The notes under the pieces are model-generated. The model saw nothing but the letters and a program-made list of their open reading frames with translations. It was not told the origin of the DNA and made no database searches. From positions 4,018,341-4,082,340 of the forward strand of contig CM060065.1 of assembly GCA_030533445.1 (NCBI GenBank): a stretch of DNA of 64,000 bases. Reading direction: 5' to 3'. The stretch comes from Cyprinodon diabolis. Lineage: Eukaryota; Chordata; Actinopteri; Cyprinodontiformes; Cyprinodontidae. A program made the translations under genes and the position numbers. Positions 59,188 to 64,000 of the stretch are shown piece by piece (within the stretch, counting starts at the first letter, position 1; the number at the start of each line of letters is the position of its first letter).

Positions 59188-62100
59188 TCTGGTTCTGAAC
59201 CGACACAGAGAGAAAGAGGTTCTGGTTCTGAACGGAACCAGAGAGGGGGAGGTTCCGGTTCTGAATGGACCCAGAGAGGTGGAGGTTCACGTTCCTAACT
59301 GACCCAGAGAGGAGGAGGTTTGGATCTGAACGGACCCAGAGAGGAAGAGGTTTTGGTTCTGAACGGACACAGAGAGACAGATCCAGGAATGAGGTGGTGT
59401 TTCTGAATGGACCAGAGAGGAGGAGGTTCTGGTTCTGAAGAACCCATAGAGGAAGAGGTTCTGGTTCTGAACAGACCCTGAGAGGAACAGGTTCTGAATG
59501 GACCCAGAGAGAATTATGTTTTGATCTGTAGCAGAGAGGAGGAGAATCTGGTTTTAAAAGGACCCAGAGAGGAAGAGGTACTGGTTTTGAACGGATCCAG
59601 AGAGAAGGGGGTTCTGAACGGACCCACAGAGTAGGAGGTTCTGTTTCTTAATGGAGCCAGAGAGGAAGAGGTTCTGGTTCTCAATGGACAAAGAGACATG
59701 GATCCAGAAATGAGGTGGTGGTTCTGAATGTACCCAGAGAGGAGGACGTCTTAGGTCTGAATGGAACCAAGGAGGAAGAGGTTCTGGTTCCGAATGGACC
59801 CAGAGATTTGGAGGGTCTGGTTCTGAATGGAACCAGAGAGCAGGAGGTTCACGTTCTGAACTGACCAAAAGAGGAGGAGGTTCTGGATCTGAACTGCCCT
59901 GTAGAGGAAGAGGTTCGGGTTCTGAATAGACCAAGAGAGGAGGAGGTTTTGATTCTGAACTGACACTGAGAGGAAGGGGTTCTGGTTCTCAGCGGACCGA
60001 GAGAGGAGAAGGTTCTGGTTCTGAATAGAACCAGAGATATGGAGGTTCTGGTTCTGAATGGATCCAGAGAGAAGGAAGTTCAAGTTCTGAACTAACACAG
60101 AGAGGAGGAGGTTCTGGATCTGAACGGACCCAGAAAGGAACACGTTCTGCATCTGAATAGACCCAGAGAGAATTAGGTTTTGAATGGACCCAGAGAGGAA
60201 CAGGTTCTGGTTCTGAATGGACCCAGTAAGAATAAGGTTCTGAACTTGACCAGAGAGGAACAGGTTCCGGTTCTCAATGGACCCAGAGAGAATTAGGTTC
60301 CGAATGGACCCACAAAGGAACAGGTTCTGTTTCTGAATGGACCCTGAGAAAATAAGGTTCTGAAAGGAACCAGAGAGGAGGATAATCTGTTTTTGAATGG
60401 ACCCAAAAAGGAAGAGGTTCTGGTTCTGACAGATCCAAGGAGGAAGAGGTTCCAGTTCTAAACATACCCAGAGATGAGGAAGTTCTGGTTCTGTATGGAC
60501 CCAGAGAAGAAAAAGTTCTGATTCTTCAAGGACAGGAGGAGGTCCTGGTTCTGAAGGGACCTAAGGAGGAAGAGGTTCACACGTTCTGAACTGACCCATA
60601 GAGGAGGAGGTTTTGGATCTGAACGGCCCTTTAGAGGAAGAGATTCGGGTTCTGAATAGACCGGGAGAGGAAGAGGTTCTGATTCTCAACAGACCCAGAG
60701 ATGTGGAGGTTCTGGTTCTGAGTGGACCCAGAGAGGAGGAGGTTCACGTTCGGAACTGACACAGAGAGGGGGAGGTTCTGGATCTGAACAGACCCAGAGA
60801 GGAACAGGTTCTGGATCTGAACGGACCCAGAGAGAATTAGGTTTTGAGCGGAAGAGGAACAGGTTCTGGTTCTGAATGGACCCTGAGAAAATGAGGTTCT
60901 GAAAGGAACCAGAGAGGAGGATAACCTGGTTTTGAATGGACCCCAAGAGGAAGAGGTTCTGGTTCTGAACGCATCCAGGGAGGGAGAGGTTCTGGTTCTA
61001 AACAGACCCAAAGATGAGGAAGTTCTGTTTTTTTATGCACCCAGAGAGGAAAAGGTTCTGATTCTCAAAGGACCCAGAAGGGTGGAGGTTCTGGTTCTGA
61101 ATGGACCCAGAGAGAATTAGGTTTTGAATGGATCCAGAGAGGATGAGAATCTGGTTTTGAAAGGACCCAGAGAGGAACAGGTTCTGGATGTGAGGTTCTG
61201 GTTCTGAATAAGCCAAGAGAGGAGAAGGTCCTGGTTCTGAATGGAATCAGAAATATGGAGGTTCTGGTTCTGAGTGGAGCCAGAGAGGAGGAGATTCACG
61301 TTCTAAAATTACACAGAGAGGAGGAGGTTCTGGATCTGAATGGACCCAGAGAGGAACAAGTTCTGGATCTCAATGGACCCAGAGAGAATTAGGTTTTGAA
61401 CGGACCCAGAGAGGAACAGGTTCTGGTTCTCAATGTACCCAGAGATAATTAGGTTCTGAATGGACCCAAAGAGGAACAGGTTCTGGTCCTGAATGGACCC
61501 TGAGAAAATAAGGTTCTGAAAGGAACCAGAGGGGAGGATAATCTGGTTTTGAATGGACCCAAAGAGGAAGAGGTTCTGGTTCTGAACGCATCCAGGGAGG
61601 GAGAGGTTCTGGTTCTGAATGCATCCAGGGTGGGAGAGGTTCTGGTTCTGAATGCATCAAGGGAGGGAGAGGTTCTGGTTCTAAACAGACCCAGAGTTGA
61701 GGAAGTTCTGTTTGGACCCAAGGGGAAAAGCTTCTGATTCCCAAAGGACCCAGAAAGGAGGAGGTCCTGGTTCTGATCGGACCGACAGAGAAGAGGTTCT
61801 GGTTCTGAATGGACCCAGATATGAGAAGGTTCGGATTCTGCATGGACGCAGAGAGGAAGAGTATCTGGTTTTGAACTGACCCAGAGAGGGAGATGTTCTG
61901 GTTTTGAATGGAGCCAGAGATGTGAGTTTCTGGTTCTGAATAGACCAAGAGAGGAAGAGGTTCTGTTTCTTAATGGATCCAAAGATGAAGAGGTTCTGTA
62001 TCAGAATGGACCCAGAAATGTGAGGTTCTGTTTCTGAATAGACCCAGAGAGGAAGAGGCTGGATTCTGAACGGACCAGGAGAGAAGGAGATTCTGTTTCG

Positions 62101-62320
62101 ACATGGACCCAGAGAGGATGACGTCCTGGTTCTGAACAGACCCAGTGATAATAAGGTTCTGAATGGACCCAGAGATAATGAGGTTCTGGTTCTGAATGGA
62201 CCCAGAGATAATGATGTTCTGGTTCTGAATGGACCCAGAGATGTGAGGTTCTGGTTCTGAACTGACCCAGAGAGGAAGGGATTCTGGATCTGAACGGACA
62301 GAGAAATGAGGAGGTTCTGG
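59188..62320. repeat. 33-bp purine-rich minisatellite array, segment 4
   Basis: Array between the full-length solo LTR and its truncated duplicate. Positions 59188-59736 are ordinary units. From about 59737 to 62320 it is copy 2 of the block at 55675-58474. No gene or other insertion is visible. Confidence 0.94.
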
Positions 62321-62526
62321 TGTCATGATGGGTTTTAGTTGCTTAGCCCACATGCAGAACACAACGGAGGCTGGGTAAAAGGTTTAACAGAGTTTATTGA
62401 ATGTGCAATAATAAAAGTCAAGTACAGGATCTTGAACTGGTCCGAGCTGGTTCACTGAAGTCTGCAGAGATGATAGTTTGATTAGAAAGGCAGGCAGATG
62501 AGCATGAGTCCTTAGATAATTCAGAA
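59737..62526. repeat. Local duplication of about 3 kb, copy 2
   Basis: Counterpart of 55675-58680. Shared landmarks include CAGGCAGGGAGAGG/GGGTGGGAGAGG-type units (57750/61596), CCCAAGGGGAAAAGCTTCTG (57871/61717), GATAATGATGTTCTGG and the first 206 bp of LTR 2. It carries a net loss of about 216 bp against copy 1 and ends abruptly inside the LTR sequence. Confidence 0.85.
62321..62526 (-). mobile_element. Truncated LTR (206 bp), duplicate of the LTR 2 end
   Basis: TGTCATGATGGG to TTAGATAATTCAGAA is almost identical to 58475-58680 (one visible change, GGTCCGAGCTGG for GGTCCGGGCTGG). It is then fused directly to array sequence GAGGTTCTGG. It has the same left flank TCTGG (62316-62320) as LTR 2 but no right target-site duplication. 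It therefore arrived by duplication of an already inserted LTR, not by a new insertion. It retains the AATAAA (62393-62398, minus) but no TATA box. Confidence 0.9.
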
Positions 62527-64000
62527 GAGGTTCTGGTTTTAAACAGACCCAAAGAGAAGGAGCTTCTGAACAGACCCAGAGAGTAGGAGGTTTTGGTTCT
62601 GAACAGAGCCAGAGAGGAAGAGGTTCTGGTTCTGACCGGACCAAGAGAGGAAGAGATTCTAGTTATGAATGGACCCAGAGAGGAAGGGCTTCTGGATCTG
62701 AACAGACCCAGAGATGAAGTGGTTGTGGTTCTTAACCGACACAATCTAGAGGAAGTGGTTCTTGTTCTGAGCAGACCCAGAAAGGAGGAGGTGGTTCTGA
62801 ATGGACCCAGAAAAGAAGAGGTTTTGGTTCTGAATGGACCCAGAGATAACAAGGTTCTGGTTCTGAATGGACCCAGAGACCAGGAGGTTCATGTTCTGAA
62901 CTGATCCAGAGAGGAGGAGGTTCTGGTTCTGAACGAACCCATAGAGGAAGAGGTTCTGGCTCCGAACAGACCCAGAGAGGAAGAGGTTCTGAATGAACCC
63001 AGATAGAATTAGGTTTTGAACTGAACCAGAGGATGAGAATCTGGTTCTGAACTGAGCCAGAGAGGAATAGGTTCTGTTTCTGAACAGACCAAGAGAGGAA
63101 GAGATGCTGGTTATGAATGGACTCAGAGAGGAAGGGCTTCTGGATCTGAACAGACCCAGAGATGAGGTGGTTGTGGTTCTTAACCGACACAGAGAGGAAG
63201 AGGTTCTTGTTCTGAGCGGACCCAGAAAGGATGAGGTGGTTCTGAATGGACCCAGAGAGGAAGATGTTCTATGTTCTGAGTGAACGCTGAGAGGAGGAGA
63301 TGGTCCTGAATGGACCCAGAGAGGAAGAGGTTCTTGTTTTGAATGGAGACAGAGATGTGAGGTTCAGGTTCTGAATAGACCAAGAGAGGAGGAGGTTCTG
63401 GTTCTTAACGGATCCAGAGATGAGGACATTCTGTATCTGAATGGTCCCAGAGAAGTGAGGTTCTGGTTCTGAACAAACCCAGAGAGGAGCAGGTTCTGTG
63501 TCTGAATGAACCTAGAGATGGAGGTTCTAGTTCTGAATAGACCCAGAGAGCAGGAGTTATGATCTGAACGGACCCAGAGAGGAACAGGTTCTGGATGTGA
63601 ATGGACCCAGAGAGAATTAAGTTTTTAACGGACCCAGAGAGGAACAGGTTTTGGTTCTGAATGGACAAAGAGAGAATTAGGTTTTGAACTGAACCAGAGA
63701 GGATGAGAATCTGGTTTTGAAAGGACCCAGAGAGAAAGCGGTTCTGGTTTTGAACAGACCCAGAGAGAAGGAGCTTCTGAACAGACCAAGAGAGTAGGAG
63801 GTTCTGGTTCTGAACAGAGCCAGAGAGGAAGAGGTTCTGGTTCTGAACAGACCAAGAGAGGAAGAGATTCTAGTTATGAATGGACCCAGAGAGGAAGGGG
63901 TTCTGGATCCGAACAGACCGAGAGATGAAGTGGTTCTGGTTCTTAACCGACACAGAGAGGAAGTGGTTCTTGTTCTGAGCGGACCCAGAAAGGAGGAGGT
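62527..64000. repeat. 33-bp purine-rich minisatellite array, segment 5
   Basis: The array continues to the window end with units such as GAGGAAGTGGTTCTTGTTCTG and AAAGGAGGAGGTGG. The stretch at about 62640-62800 is repeated near 63095-63240 and again near 63860-64000 (CTAGTTATGAATGGACC, GAAGTGGTT). Nothing else is seen. The array runs off the window. Confidence 0.94.

Noticed and set aside
44228..63855. Many ORFs of 60-287 codons in the 33-bp array on both strands
   Set aside because: They consist only of 11-residue repeats present in all frames and have no conserved start, signal or domain.
44345..64000. Hormone or heat-shock response elements from GGTTCTGAAC-like motifs
   Set aside because: The half-sites have the wrong spacing (GTTC-T-GAAC) and recur in every unit as part of the repeat, so they are not informative.

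Overview
This is eukaryotic, non-coding, repeat-dominated DNA. It most likely comes from a ray-finned (teleost) fish. The basis is an L2/Maui-type LINE whose 3' region resembles tails that I recall from many acanthomorph fish genomes, a second L2/CR1-type LINE fragment, and solo LTRs. The species cannot be named from the sequence. I see no host protein gene, tRNA, rRNA, CRISPR array or prokaryotic feature. Nearly all ORFs here are by-products of tandem repetition.

Layout. (1) 1-20133: a GC-rich, CpG-containing minisatellite with a 44-bp basic unit (about 450 copies). Length variants are about 35, 45 and 55 bp, and the array is built into higher-order repeats (HORs) with offsets of 264, 1015, 2309 and 2420 bp. 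(2) 20134-20633: exactly 500 N, an assembly gap of probably arbitrary size. (3) 20634-44344: an AT-rich satellite with a 178-bp monomer, usually carrying a HindIII site (AAGCTT). There are about 120 monomers in HORs of 16, 22 and 12 monomers. Most monomers carry a dyad (GAGGCCAAAA/TTTTGGCCTC). This is a reasonable but unproven candidate for a centromeric or pericentromeric satellite. One monomer is split by a 5'-truncated LINE at 29997-32377 (minus strand) with an uninterrupted reverse-transcriptase reading frame. (4) 44345-64000: a purine-rich minisatellite with a unit of about 33 bp (range about 27-36), so 11 codons long. It is interrupted by two solo LTRs with perfect 5-bp target-site duplications (45018-45708, plus; 58475-59187, minus), a truncated LTR copy carried by a local duplication (62321-62526), and a decayed LINE fragment (47723-49125, minus).

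History readable from the sequence. The 178-bp HORs expanded before the LINE at 29997 arrived, because the corresponding monomers of other HOR copies are empty. One LTR landed in the 33-bp array before a block of about 3 kb containing its first 206 bp was duplicated to 59737-62526. The older LINE fragment sits exactly between two copies of a duplicated minisatellite block. The only protein-coding information is retroelement-derived: LINE reverse transcriptase and a piece of LINE endonuclease. No undescribed gene system is visible. The noteworthy content is the array architecture and the use of retroelement insertions as time stamps.
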